Shown one piece after another: positions 15,612 through 23,819 of a DNA stretch of 40,051 bases (position 1 is the stretch's first letter; every line of letters starts with the position of its first letter). The notes beneath the pieces were generated by a model. It was not told the DNA's origin and searched no databases. It saw only the letters and a program-made list of their open reading frames with translations. The DNA is from Alphaproteobacteria bacterium (lineage in GTDB: Bacteria; Pseudomonadota; Alphaproteobacteria; Caulobacterales; Caulobacteraceae): NCBI GenBank assembly GCA_018820275.1, contig JAHJOO010000021.1, forward strand, positions 1 through 40,051, read 5' to 3'. A program made the position numbers and the translations under genes.

Positions 15612-17453
15612 TCAGTCTCCGGGGCGGGCCGCCGCCCTCAGCGCCCGCGCCGGCCGGGTCCGCCCGCCCTCCGGGCGCGCCTCCTGGAAGGCCCGCCGGA
15701 AGACGTCGCGCCGCTCGTGGATCGAGGCCAGCACCAGCCCCATGGGCACGCCGACGTCGACGAGGGTGTTCTCCGCCAGCTGCAGGCTGGCTTCCGTCGT
15801 CTCGGGCACGGCGTCGGTCGCGCCCAGTTCATAGAGGCGCACCGCGTGCTTCTCGTCGCGGGCGCGCGCGATCAGGCACAGATCGGGGTGCGCCGCCCTG
15901 ACGCTGCGGACCACCTCGTCGACCTTGCCCGGCGCGTCCATGGTCACCACCACCGCCCGGGCGTGGTCGAGGTCGCACCGCTCCAGGAACTCCACCCGCG
16001 CCGCGTCGCCCCAGCTGACGTCGACGCCCTCGGCCCGCGCGGCCGAGACCACCGACGGATCGCTGTCCACGGCCAGAAACCCCTGCCCGTGGTCGGTCAG
16101 AAGTTCGCCGACCAGTCGGCCGACCCGGCCGTAGCCGACGATCAGGACCCTGCCCTCCGCCGCCCCGGGCGTGGTCGCCTCTTCCGGCAGGTCCGGGGCC
16201 GCACGGCTGACCTTCTCGACCAGCCGGTCGGCCAGCAGGGCCATGAGGGGGATGGTGAAGATGCTGATCGTCGCCGCCAGCATGACCGTCCCGGTGAAGG
16301 CGGGCGAGGCCACCCCCTCGACCATCCCCGCGCCGAGGATGACGAAGGCGAACTCCCCCGCCGGACCCAGCACCAGCGCCGTCTCCAGCGCCGTGCGGTT
16401 GCGCACCTTCCACGCCCGCGCCGAGAGGTAGATCAGGACCGCCTTCAGCGTCGTGATGCCCAGCGCCAGACCCAGCACCATCCCCGGATCGGCCGCCACC
16501 GCGTCCAGATCCAGGCCGATGCCGACGCCGACGAAGAAGACCCCCAGCAACAGCCCCTTGAACGGCTCGATCGACACCTCGACCTCGCGCCGGAACTCGG
16601 TCTCGGCCAGCAGCAGGCCGGCGATCAGGGCGCCCAGACTCATGGACAGGCCCACGGCCTGCGCCGCCAGCCCCGACGCCACCACCACCAGCAGGCTGGC
16701 GGCGACGAACATCTCCTGGCCCTGTCCCCGGGCCCGCGCCTTCGCCACCGACCGGAACATCGGCCGCAGCACCAGCCGGCCGACGATCACCAGCACGGCG
16801 AGGCCGAGGGCGGCGGGGATCAGCGTCAGCAGGGCGGGCCGCAGCACCGCGGGGTCGAACTCGCCCGCCGGGGTCGCGCCTTCCAGCGCGGTGGCCGCCA
16901 GCACGGTCACGGTGATCAGGATCGGCGCCACGGCCAGGTCCTGGGCCAGCAGGATGGAGAAGGTCGTCCGCCCCGCCGGTCCCGCCAGCCGCCCCCGCTC
17001 GGCCATGACCGGCATCACCACCGCGGTGGATGACAGCGCCAGCCCCATGGCCAGCACCGCGGCCGACACCAGCGGCTGGCCCATCAGCATGAACAGGGCG
17101 CCCAGCCCCGCGGCGCACACGGCGATCTGGGTCATGCCGAGGCCGAACACCAGCCGCCGCATGGCCCGCAGCCGCTCCCACGACAGCTCCAGCCCGATCA
17201 TGAACAGCAGGAAGGCGACGCCCAGCTCGGACAGGGCCCGGATCTGGGCGGCGTCGTCGATCGTCAGCCAGGCCAGCCACGGCGCGGTCGAGGCCAGCCG
17301 CGCCAGCCCGTCGGGGCCCAGCAGCACGCCCGCCGCCAGAAACCCGAGGATCGGGCTGATCTTGAGCCGGTTGAACAGGGGCACGACCACCCCGGCCGCG
17401 GCCAGAAAGACCACCAGATCCTTGTACTCGCCGCCGCCGTGTCCCGCCGCCAT
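15612..17453 (-). CDS. CPA2-family cation:proton antiporter with TrkA-N domain (Kef-like)
   Basis: A 613-residue inner-membrane transporter exchanging K+ or Na+ for protons. Residues about 10-400 form some twelve membrane helices, beginning LVVFLAAAGVVVPLFNRL with ISPILGFLAAGVLLGP. After these comes a cytosolic TrkA-N (RCK) nucleotide-binding domain with the Rossmann motif GYGRVG at 440-445 and the acidic LAVDSDP that closes the dinucleotide site, as in KefB/KefC. The last 50 or so residues are Arg-rich. No KefF/KefG partner lies nearby, so glutathione gating is not implied. GGAGGGG stands just before ATG 17453. It is divergent from the M13 peptidase gene. Confidence 0.9.
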   Translation of the reverse strand: MAAGHGGGEYKDLVVFLAAAGVVVPLFNRLKISPILGFLAAGVLLGPDGLARLASTAPWLAWLTIDDAAQIRALSELGVAFLLFMIGLELSWERLRAMRRLVFGLGMTQIAVCAAGLGALFMLMGQPLVSAAVLAMGLALSSTAVVMPVMAERGRLAGPAGRTTFSILLAQDLAVAPILITVTVLAATALEGATPAGEFDPAVLRPALLTLIPAALGLAVLVIVGRLVLRPMFRSVAKARARGQGQEMFVAASLLVVVASGLAAQAVGLSMSLGALIAGLLLAETEFRREVEVSIEPFKGLLLGVFFVGVGIGLDLDAVAADPGMVLGLALGITTLKAVLIYLSARAWKVRNRTALETALVLGPAGEFAFVILGAGMVEGVASPAFTGTVMLAATISIFTIPLMALLADRLVEKVSRAAPDLPEEATTPGAAEGRVLIVGYGRVGRLVGELLTDHGQGFLAVDSDPSVVSAARAEGVDVSWGDAARVEFLERCDLDHARAVVVTMDAPGKVDEVVRSVRAAHPDLCLIARARDEKHAVRLYELGATDAVPETTEASLQLAENTLVDVGVPMGLVLASIHERRDVFRRAFQEARPEGGRTRPARALRAAARPGD

Positions 17454-17575
17454 CGCCCCTCCGGTTCGTCCGCGACATCATGACCGGCCCGGCCGCGCTT
17501 TGCGAGGCGCGCGCGCGGCTTCATGACAATAATTTAAGGTCGCGACGGCGGCGTCGGGCTTAGGTTCCGCGCGAA

Positions 17576-17591
17576 CCGTCCGCACGGACGG
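17576..17591 (+). other. Inverted repeat in the M13 peptidase leader
   Basis: CCGTCCG and CGGACGG form a perfect 7-bp stem separated by CA, 18 bases before the ATG at 17610 and just upstream of the GGAGAG ribosome site. It could be a dyad operator or an mRNA hairpin. The 156-base divergent gap also contains an AT-rich core at 17524-17537, probably the promoter area for both flanking genes. Confidence 0.35.
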
Positions 17592-17609
17592 AACGGAGAG
17601 AAATGCCCC

Positions 17610-19757
17610 ATGCGTAAATCCCTGCTTCTCACGGTCGCGGCCTCCGCCGCCCTCCTCGCCGGCACCCCGGCGCTGGCCCAGCAGCGTCACACGATCGACG
17701 ACGGCCATGGCCACGACTGCGTCGACGAGGCCTGCACCGTCTTCACCCTGTTCAATCCCGCCCTGTTCGAGGGCGGCTCGTGGGAGGGCACGGAGGCGCC
17801 CAAGTACGGAACCTGGGGCTTCGCCGTCGAGGGCCGCGACCTGTCGGTCGCCCCGGGCGAGAACTTCTTCCTGCACGCCAACGGCGCGGCGCTGAAGACC
17901 CTCGAGATTCCGTCGGACCGCACCTCCTACGGCTCCTTCGCCCTGCTGCGCGAGCTGTCCGACAACCGCCTGCGCGCCCTGCTGGACGAACTGCTGGCCA
18001 ACCCGAACCTCGCCGCCGGCACCGACGAGCGGAAGATGGCCGACCTGTACCGCGCCTACATGGACGTGGAGCGGATCGAGGCGCTGGACGCCCGCCCGGC
18101 CGAGCCCTACCTCGCCGCCATCCGCGCCGCCGACGACCACGGCAAGATGGCCGCCTACATGGGCACCCTGCAGGGCGGCTTCGGCTCGGGCTTCTTCGGC
18201 GTCGGCATCGGCGACGACCAGAAGGACCCCAGCCGCTACACCACCTACGTCAGCCAGTCGGGCATCGGCCTGCCGAACCGCGACTACTACCTCGACGCCG
18301 CGCGCTTCGGTGCGAAGAAGGCGCTCTACGAGGTCTACGTCGCCGACATGCTGGGCATGATCGGCTGGGAAAACCCGCAGGAGGCCGCGGCCGCCATCGT
18401 GGCGCTCGAGACCCGGATCGCCGAGGCGCACTGGACGCCGGAGCAGAACCGCAACCGGGACATGACCTACAACCCCTTCACCCCCACGGACCTGGCCGCC
18501 TACGCCCCGGGGTTCGACTGGGCCGCCTGGCTGGAGCAGGCGAACCTCGGCGGGGTGACCACGGTCGTGGTCCGCCAGAACACCGCCCTGCCGAAGATCG
18601 CCCAGGTCTATGCCGACACGCCGATCGAGGTGATCCAGGCCTGGCAGGCCTTCCACACGATCGACGACATGGCGCCCTTCCTGTCGGCCCGCTTCTCGGA
18701 CCGGCAGTGGCAGTTCCGCTCGCGCGATCTGGCCGGCCAGCCCGAGCAGCGCTCGCGTGAAAAGCGCGCCGTCAGCTTTGCCGAGGGCACCATGGGCGAG
18801 GCCTTCGGCCGGATGTACGTCGACCGCTGGTTCCCCGCCCAGTCCAAGATGATGATGGAGGAGCTGGTCGCCAACCTGCGTCTGGCCCTGGCCGACCGCA
18901 TCCGCCAGCTGGACTGGATGGGCGACGCGACCAAGGAGCAGGCCCTCTACAAGCTCGACAATTTCACCGTGAAGGTCGGCTATCCGACGAAGTGGCGCGA
19001 CTATTCGGCGCTGCAGGTCGACGCCGGCGATCTGGTCGGCAACGCCGAGCGCGCGGGCGAATTCCGCTGGAACTATCAGGTCGGCCGCATGGACGGCCCG
19101 GTGGACCGCGACGAGTGGGGCATGACCCCGCAGACGGTGAACGCCTACTACAACTCGACCAAGAACGAGATCGTCTTCCCGGCCGCCATCCTTCAGCCGC
19201 CCTTCTTCGACCCGACCGGCGACCCGGCGGTGAACTACGGCGGCATCGGCGGCGTCATCGGCCACGAGATCGGCCACGGCTTCGACGACCAGGGCCGCAA
19301 GTCCGACGGCGACGGCGTGCTGCGCGACTGGTGGACGGCCGAGGACGCGGCCAACTTCACCGCCCGCACCGATGTCCTGGGTGCCCAGTACGCGTCCTAC
19401 GCCCCGCTGGAAGGCCACAACATCAAGCCGGGCCTGACCATGGGCGAGAACATCGGCGACCTCGCCGGCATCACCCTGGGCCTCGAGGGCTACCGTCGCT
19501 CGCTGGGCGGTCAGGCCTCGCCGGTGCTGGACGGCGTCTCCGGCGACCAGCGCGTCTTCTACGGCTGGGCCCAGGTCTGGCAGTCGAAATACCGCGAGGA
19601 CGCGATGAAGAACCTGATCGCGACCGACCCGCACTCGCCGCCGGAATACCGGGTCATCGGGCCGGTGCGGAACCTCGACGCCTGGTACGAGGCCTTCGGC
19701 GTCAAGGAAGGCGACGCCTACTACCTGGCCCCCGCCGAGCGCGTCCGCCTCTGGTAG
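17610..19757 (+). CDS. M13-family (neprilysin-like) zinc metallopeptidase, exported
   Basis: A 715-residue periplasmic or secreted endopeptidase of family M13. A signal peptide (MRKSLLLTVAASAALLAGTPALA) is followed by the M13 N-terminal domain with FFLHANGAALKT-like and NRDYYLDAARFGAKKALYEVY segments. The catalytic domain has the substrate-binding motif VNAYYNSTKNEIVFPA, the zinc motif HEIGH at 552-556 and the third ligand Glu613 within GENIGDLAG (Asp617 supporting). The C-terminus ends in the typical RVRLW. The closing tryptophan is usual for the family. The ribosome site GGAGAG precedes the ATG by nine bases. A strong terminator follows. Confidence 0.95.
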   Translation: MRKSLLLTVAASAALLAGTPALAQQRHTIDDGHGHDCVDEACTVFTLFNPALFEGGSWEGTEAPKYGTWGFAVEGRDLSVAPGENFFLHANGAALKTLEIPSDRTSYGSFALLRELSDNRLRALLDELLANPNLAAGTDERKMADLYRAYMDVERIEALDARPAEPYLAAIRAADDHGKMAAYMGTLQGGFGSGFFGVGIGDDQKDPSRYTTYVSQSGIGLPNRDYYLDAARFGAKKALYEVYVADMLGMIGWENPQEAAAAIVALETRIAEAHWTPEQNRNRDMTYNPFTPTDLAAYAPGFDWAAWLEQANLGGVTTVVVRQNTALPKIAQVYADTPIEVIQAWQAFHTIDDMAPFLSARFSDRQWQFRSRDLAGQPEQRSREKRAVSFAEGTMGEAFGRMYVDRWFPAQSKMMMEELVANLRLALADRIRQLDWMGDATKEQALYKLDNFTVKVGYPTKWRDYSALQVDAGDLVGNAERAGEFRWNYQVGRMDGPVDRDEWGMTPQTVNAYYNSTKNEIVFPAAILQPPFFDPTGDPAVNYGGIGGVIGHEIGHGFDDQGRKSDGDGVLRDWWTAEDAANFTARTDVLGAQYASYAPLEGHNIKPGLTMGENIGDLAGITLGLEGYRRSLGGQASPVLDGVSGDQRVFYGWAQVWQSKYREDAMKNLIATDPHSPPEYRVIGPVRNLDAWYEAFGVKEGDAYYLAPAERVRLW

Positions 19758-19780
19758 GACCGCGGTTCGACGCAGGACTC

Positions 19781-19808
19781 AGGGCCGTCCTCCGGGGCGG
19801 CCCTTTTT
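19781..19808 (+). terminator. Rho-independent terminator of the M13 peptidase gene
   Basis: AGGGCCGTCC (19781-19790) pairs with GGGGCGGCCCT (19794-19804), with one G-T pair, and is followed by a run of T to 19808. It starts 24 bases after the peptidase stop. Confidence 0.85.
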
Positions 19809-19840
19809 CATGCGCGGCACGGCCCGGGGGTCCGGGCACG

Positions 19841-19875
19841 AAAAAGCCCGCTGCGGGGGATACACGCAGCGGGCT
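19841..19875 (-). terminator. Rho-independent terminator, minus strand, downstream of hisS
   Basis: A perfect 11-bp stem (19845-19855 with 19865-19875) and a nine-base loop, followed in the minus direction by a T run (the A tract 19841-19845). It ends transcripts coming from hisS and, possibly, a small RNA starting near 19946. Confidence 0.85.
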
Positions 19876-19946
19876 CTCTCGCTTTGAAGCGGACGTTTCC
19901 TCCCCGAAACGCCTCCGATGGCTGCAGGTCGCCCCGCGCCGTCGAG
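19841..19946 (-). ncRNA. Putative structured small RNA downstream of hisS
   Basis: On the minus strand, TTGACT (19976-19981) and TTTCAT (19953-19958) are separated by exactly 17 bases, a sigma-70-like promoter. Transcription would begin near 19946. The following 105 bases contain no convincing reading frame but three successive hairpins: CGTTTC/GAAACG around GGGGAG (19894-19911), CGCT/AGCG around a tetraloop (about 19880-19891) and the strong terminator. It could instead be a processed hisS 3' untranslated region. It matches no RNA family I recognise. Confidence 0.35.
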
Positions 19947-20029
19947 GTCTTCATGAAACCGCCATGATCGGCCCAAGTCAATCAATCGACGGGAGAAATC
20001 GGGCCTTTCCGTGACTGAACGTCGATAAG

Positions 20030-21523
20030 TCAGCGCGTCTCCGCGTCATTTCTCGAAGCTTCGTCGAGAATGCGTCGCAAGGTGGGGATCAGCGCCGCCC
20101 GCGGCACGGTCACCTGGCCCGGCCGTTCGGCCTTCCAGGCCGCATTGTCGGCCAGACCGGCGGCCAGGACCCGCCCGGCGTCCAGGTCCTTGACCGTGGC
20201 CAGGCCCTTGTCGATCTCGTCGCCACCGAGGATGACGGCAGCGGGCGCGCCCCGACGGTCGGCGTATTTCATCTGCGTCTTCAGCCCGGCCCGCCCCAGA
20301 TAGACCTCGGCCGCCAGACCCGCGGCGCGGATCTCGGCGGCGCAGGACAGGCCGTGGGTCATGCCGGCGTCGTCGAAGACGATGACGACCACCGGCCCGC
20401 GCGGCTCGGCCGGCGCGCGCCCCGCCGCCCGCAACGCCGCCCCCAGCCGCGACACGCCGAAGGAGAAGCCCGTCGCCGGCACGCGCTCGCCGGTGAACCG
20501 CGCCACCAGGTCGTCGTAGCGCCCGCCCCCGCCGATGGAGCCGAACCGCACCGGCCGACCCTTGTCGTCCAGCGTCTCCAGCAGCAGCTCCGCCTCGAAC
20601 ACGGCGGCGGTGTAGTACTCCAGCCCGCGCACCACGGCCGGGTCGAAGGCCACCGCGCCGTCGGGCGCGCCCAGCGCCTTCACCGCCGCGCCCATCCTCG
20701 CCAGCGACTCGAGAGCCGCCGCGCCCGCCGCGCCCAGCCCGCCCGCGTCGGCCAGCCGGTCGATCCGGTCGGTCCAGCCCCCGGCCTGCTCGGCCTTGAG
20801 GAAGCCCTCGATCCGCCCGATCACGCCCGAGGCCAGCCCCGCGCCCTTCGTGTAGTCGCCGGACTCATCCAGCCGCCCGGCCCCCAGCAGGTCGCGCACG
20901 CCCTCCCAGCCCAGCCGGTCGAACTTGTCGACGGCGCGCAGGGCCGTCAGCCGCTGGCCCGGGTCGGTCACCCCGCCCTCGTCGAACAGGCCGTCGAACA
21001 GCCGGCGGTCCGAGACCCGCAGCACCGCCTGCCCCTCGCCCAGTCCGGCGGCGCGCAGCCCCTCGCAGGCCATGGCCACGATCTCGGCGTCGCTCTCCGG
21101 CCGGTCCGAGCCGACGGTGTCGGCGTCGCACTGCATGAATTCGCGGAAGCGGCCGGGTCCCGGCTTCTCGTTGCGCCACACCGGTCCGAAGGCATAGCGG
21201 CGGAACGGCTTGGGCAGGGTCTGCCAATTCTCGGCCGCGAACCGGGCCAAAGGCGCGGTGTGGTCATAGCGCAGCGCCATCCACTGGTCGTCGTCGTCCT
21301 GCAGGGCGAAGACGCCCGCGTTGGGACGGTCGGCGTCGGGCAGGAACTTGCCGAGCGCATCGGCGTATTCGAACGCCGGCGTCTCCAGCGGCTCGAAGCC
21401 CCAGCGCTCATAGACCTCGGACACGCGCGCGATCAGGCCGCGTTCGGAGACCAGGTCGCGGGCGCGGCGATCGGCGAAGCCGCGCGGCGCGCGCGCTTCG
21501 GGGCGGGAGGAGGCGTCGGTCAT
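20030..21523 (-). CDS. hisS: Histidyl-tRNA synthetase, alphaproteobacterial type
   Basis: A 497-residue class II aminoacyl-tRNA synthetase charging tRNA-His. Motif 2 is RYAFGPVWRNEKPGPGRF followed by REFMQCDADTVG; the histidine-binding segment is RGLEYYTAAVFE, followed by SIGGGGRYDDL, and motif 3 is GFSFGVSRLG. The C-terminal anticodon-binding domain begins near PVVVIVFDDAG. The motif 2 region differs from the usual bacterial form (RHERPQKGRYRQFHQ) and fits the divergent alphaproteobacterial enzymes whose tRNA-His lacks the extra G-1. No ribosome site is present; a -10-like CTTAAG lies about eight bases before the ATG within a hairpin loop, so a leaderless mRNA is plausible. Confidence 0.95.
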   Translation of the reverse strand: MTDASSRPEARAPRGFADRRARDLVSERGLIARVSEVYERWGFEPLETPAFEYADALGKFLPDADRPNAGVFALQDDDDQWMALRYDHTAPLARFAAENWQTLPKPFRRYAFGPVWRNEKPGPGRFREFMQCDADTVGSDRPESDAEIVAMACEGLRAAGLGEGQAVLRVSDRRLFDGLFDEGGVTDPGQRLTALRAVDKFDRLGWEGVRDLLGAGRLDESGDYTKGAGLASGVIGRIEGFLKAEQAGGWTDRIDRLADAGGLGAAGAAALESLARMGAAVKALGAPDGAVAFDPAVVRGLEYYTAAVFEAELLLETLDDKGRPVRFGSIGGGGRYDDLVARFTGERVPATGFSFGVSRLGAALRAAGRAPAEPRGPVVVIVFDDAGMTHGLSCAAEIRAAGLAAEVYLGRAGLKTQMKYADRRGAPAAVILGGDEIDKGLATVKDLDAGRVLAAGLADNAAWKAERPGQVTVPRAALIPTLRRILDEASRNDAETR

Positions 21524-21550
21524 GCGCGGCGCTTAAGCCAGGCGCCGCGC
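21524..21550 (-). promoter_or_regulatory. hisS: Start-abutting hairpin with -10-like loop, hisS
   Basis: GCGCGGCGC (21524-21532) and GCGCCGCGC (21542-21550) form a perfect 9-bp stem ending directly at the hisS ATG. The loop read on the minus strand, CTGGCTTAA, supplies a GCTTAAGC-like -10, with TTGCTC upstream as a weak -35. Read-through RNA from the DUF418 gene would carry the hairpin; a leaderless transcript would not. Confidence 0.4.
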
Positions 21551-21558
21551 AAGAGCAA

Positions 21559-22791
21559 TCAGCCGACGCGCCGCAGCGGCACGGGTCCCGCATAGGTCAG
21601 ACGCCGCCACAGCCACTCCAGCGGCCCCATGGTGAAGACCTTCAGCCACAGCGGCGACCAGATGATCTGCGCGATCCACACGCCGATCACCACGAGCCAC
21701 CACTCGGCCGGTCCGTGCTGCCCCATCAGCTTGGGCCCCCAGGGCATGTAGTAGATCGTGGTCATGATCAGGGTCTGGGTCAGATAGTTGGTGAAGGCCA
21801 TCCGCCCGACCGGCACGAAGATGCCCGTCAGCCCCTTCAGCCCCCATTTCGACAGCAGGATCAGGGCCGAGACGTAGAACAGGGTGATCAGGGGCGCCGC
21901 GCCCGTCGCCGCGGCGGCGAGGCCCAGGGTCGGGTCGGTCCCCTCGGGCGCGAAATGCTTCTGCCAGCCCCAGATCGCGGCGGCCGCCAGATTGGCCCCG
22001 CCGAGGGCCAGGATCAGCAGATAGACCCAGGTCGGCGACTTGCCGCTCAGGAAGCCGGACTTGAACAGCCCCAGCCCCAGCATCATCAGCGGCACGGTGA
22101 CCAGGATCAGGAAGGGGAAGAACAGGGCGCTCATCAGCCAGGCCTGCGCGTTCTGGCCCAGGATCCCGACGTAGCCGCCGAGGTAGGCGTCCACCACCGC
22201 CTGCACCGCCTCCGGGGAGGCGACCGGGCGGCCCTGGGTCATCTTGGCGGCGAACTCGGGCGGCAGGTTGGCCATGCCCCAGTAGGACGCGCTGGCGATC
22301 ACGGCCCAGAAGACGGTGATCACGCCGCCGACCCACAGCAGCCGCCGCGCGCTCCAGCTCCGGAACATCAGGAAGATGAAGCCACAATAGGCGTAGTGCA
22401 GCAGGATGTCGCCGTACCAGAAGGCCAGGCCGTGGATCAGGCCGAACAGGCCCAGCCACAGCAGGCGTTTGCGCAGCAGGGCCCCGCGGTCCAGGTCGGA
22501 CCGCTCGCCGCCCACCAGAAACACCGACACCCCGAACAGCATGGTGAACAGGGTGCGCATCTTGTCGGCGAAGAAGACGTCGATCACCCACCAGCCGACC
22601 CGGTCGGCGTAAGTCGCCTCGACGGGCGGCAGGGCCTCGCTCATCATCACCAGGAAGGGCCAGGCGAAGGCGATGGCGTTCACCGCCAGGATGCCCAGCA
22701 CGGCCCAGCCGCGCAGCATGTCGAGGTTGCGGATGCGGTCCTTCTCGGCCACCGGCGCCGGGCGCCCGGGTTCCATCGTGGTATCGGTCAT
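21559..22791 (-). CDS. DUF418 domain membrane protein
   Basis: A 410-residue integral membrane protein of the YeiB-like DUF418 family, related to acyltransferase-3 type proteins but of unproven function. The N-terminus has the family's RIRNLDMLRGWAVLGILAVN entry to helix 1; further features are FADKMRTLFTMLFGVSVFL, GLIHGLAFWYGDILLHYAYCG and the DUF418 proper with GRMAFTNYLTQTLIMTTIYY and a final WLKVFTMGPLEWLWRRLTY. About ten helices are present. ATG 22791 has a GGGGGCAAG element upstream. A 28-base inverted repeat lies at 22806-22833. It sits between an aspartic protease gene and hisS in a same-strand run. Confidence 0.9.
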   Translation of the reverse strand: MTDTTMEPGRPAPVAEKDRIRNLDMLRGWAVLGILAVNAIAFAWPFLVMMSEALPPVEATYADRVGWWVIDVFFADKMRTLFTMLFGVSVFLVGGERSDLDRGALLRKRLLWLGLFGLIHGLAFWYGDILLHYAYCGFIFLMFRSWSARRLLWVGGVITVFWAVIASASYWGMANLPPEFAAKMTQGRPVASPEAVQAVVDAYLGGYVGILGQNAQAWLMSALFFPFLILVTVPLMMLGLGLFKSGFLSGKSPTWVYLLILALGGANLAAAAIWGWQKHFAPEGTDPTLGLAAAATGAAPLITLFYVSALILLSKWGLKGLTGIFVPVGRMAFTNYLTQTLIMTTIYYMPWGPKLMGQHGPAEWWLVVIGVWIAQIIWSPLWLKVFTMGPLEWLWRRLTYAGPVPLRRVG

Positions 22792-22805
22792 GGCTTGCCC
22801 CCATG

Positions 22806-22833
22806 AGTGTTGACAAGGAAGCTTTACATCACT
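22806..22833. promoter_or_regulatory. 28-base inverted repeat upstream of the DUF418 gene
   Basis: The 12-base arms AGTGTTGACAAG (22806-22817) and CTTTACATCACT (22822-22833) pair at nine of twelve positions around GAAG. It starts 15 bases upstream of the ATG and overlaps the stop of the aspartic protease gene. GATGTAAAG, read on the minus strand, also occurs at 13586-13594. This looks like a repressor operator. Confidence 0.45.
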
Positions 22834-23785
22834 CGCCGCCGCGCGAAACTGAATTCGCCGTAATGCGCGCCGGCCGCAGGCCGCTCAGCGAGATCTGCCC
22901 CCGCCCGTAGTCGAGGATCACGGTCCGGAACCGGCCGAGCAGGTCCGCCCCGATCAGCAGGGCCGGCCGGGCGTCCAGCCCGAGGGCGCCGAACACATGC
23001 AGGTCGGCGAACAGCAGCTCGACAGCACCCAGGTCGCGCTCGGCCAGCACGACGCGATCGACCCGCCTCAGCCGCGCCCGGCGGCTCTGGCCGGTGACGC
23101 CGTGCACCGCGATCTCCGGATCCTCGCCCCCGTCGGCGCGGGCGCCGAGCGCCGCGAAGGCCGCCGCATTGCCCAGCGACCACTGCGATCCGGTGTCGAT
23201 GAAGGCGTCGACGACGACCCCGTTCACCGAGGCCTGCGACAGCAGCAGCTGGCCGAACCGTCCGCGCCGTTCGGGCCGGCGCTGGATGCGGCTGGACCGG
23301 CCGGACATGGCCGATCCGACGGTGGGGTCCTCGCGCCCGCTCGGGGCGATCCCCACCCGCCGCGAGACGAGGTCGAGGTTCAGCCGCGTGTGCGACAGCA
23401 CATCCAGCCCCAGCAGGCCGTCCGCGCCCAGATCCTCGCGCGCGAAGACCGGGCAGGTCAGATTGCGGAACCGGCGGCCCACCACCGTCAGCCGGTCCAG
23501 CCGCACGCTGGGCGTCCGCTGCGCCTGGGTCACGCCGTGGACCAGCACCTCCGGCCCCGCCGGGAGACCCAGCGCGGCGGCGAGATCGGTGGCCAGCGCG
23601 GTCCGCTGCGCCCCCGTGTCGATGACGAGGGCATAGGGTCCGTGGCCGTTCAGGTCCGCGGTCGTCGCCATGCGGCTGATCAGATTGGTCAGGAGCCGGG
23701 AGTCCGGGGGGTCCTGGACCCCCCAGGCCCCGAACGGCAGCGCCGCGGCGCCAGCGAGGATCGTGCGTCGATCGGGATCCGCCAT
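22829..23785 (-). CDS. Exported retropepsin-like aspartic protease, duplicated
   Basis: A 318-residue protein with an N-terminal DRRTILAGAAALPFGAW signal of twin-arginine-like character. It contains two aspartyl-protease-like repeats, each with its own active-site triad: VIDTGAQRTAL near residue 55 and FIDTGSQWSLG near 185. The repeats also share a LLGLDVL/LIGADLL flap-end pattern, so one chain could form the two-lobed active site that viral proteases make as dimers. Substrate unknown. ATG 23785 gives the signal peptide; an upstream extension is antisense to xerC. It is separated from xerC by 34 bases and precedes the DUF418 gene. Confidence 0.82.
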   Translation of the reverse strand: MADPDRRTILAGAAALPFGAWGVQDPPDSRLLTNLISRMATTADLNGHGPYALVIDTGAQRTALATDLAAALGLPAGPEVLVHGVTQAQRTPSVRLDRLTVVGRRFRNLTCPVFAREDLGADGLLGLDVLSHTRLNLDLVSRRVGIAPSGREDPTVGSAMSGRSSRIQRRPERRGRFGQLLLSQASVNGVVVDAFIDTGSQWSLGNAAAFAALGARADGGEDPEIAVHGVTGQSRRARLRRVDRVVLAERDLGAVELLFADLHVFGALGLDARPALLIGADLLGRFRTVILDYGRGQISLSGLRPARITANSVSRGGE

Positions 23786-23819
23786 CGACGCCCTCCCCGA
23801 CGCCTCCGAGGGCGGCAGA

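Noticed and set aside
17603..17617. Four-codon upstream frame (MPHA) overlapping the M13 start
   Set aside because: Its ATG is only two bases from the GGAGAG element, too close for good initiation; probably chance.
17478..19634. 718-codon minus-strand frame opposite the M13 peptidase
   Set aside because: Low-complexity mirror frame without signal, helices or motifs; the plus strand encodes an intact M13 enzyme.
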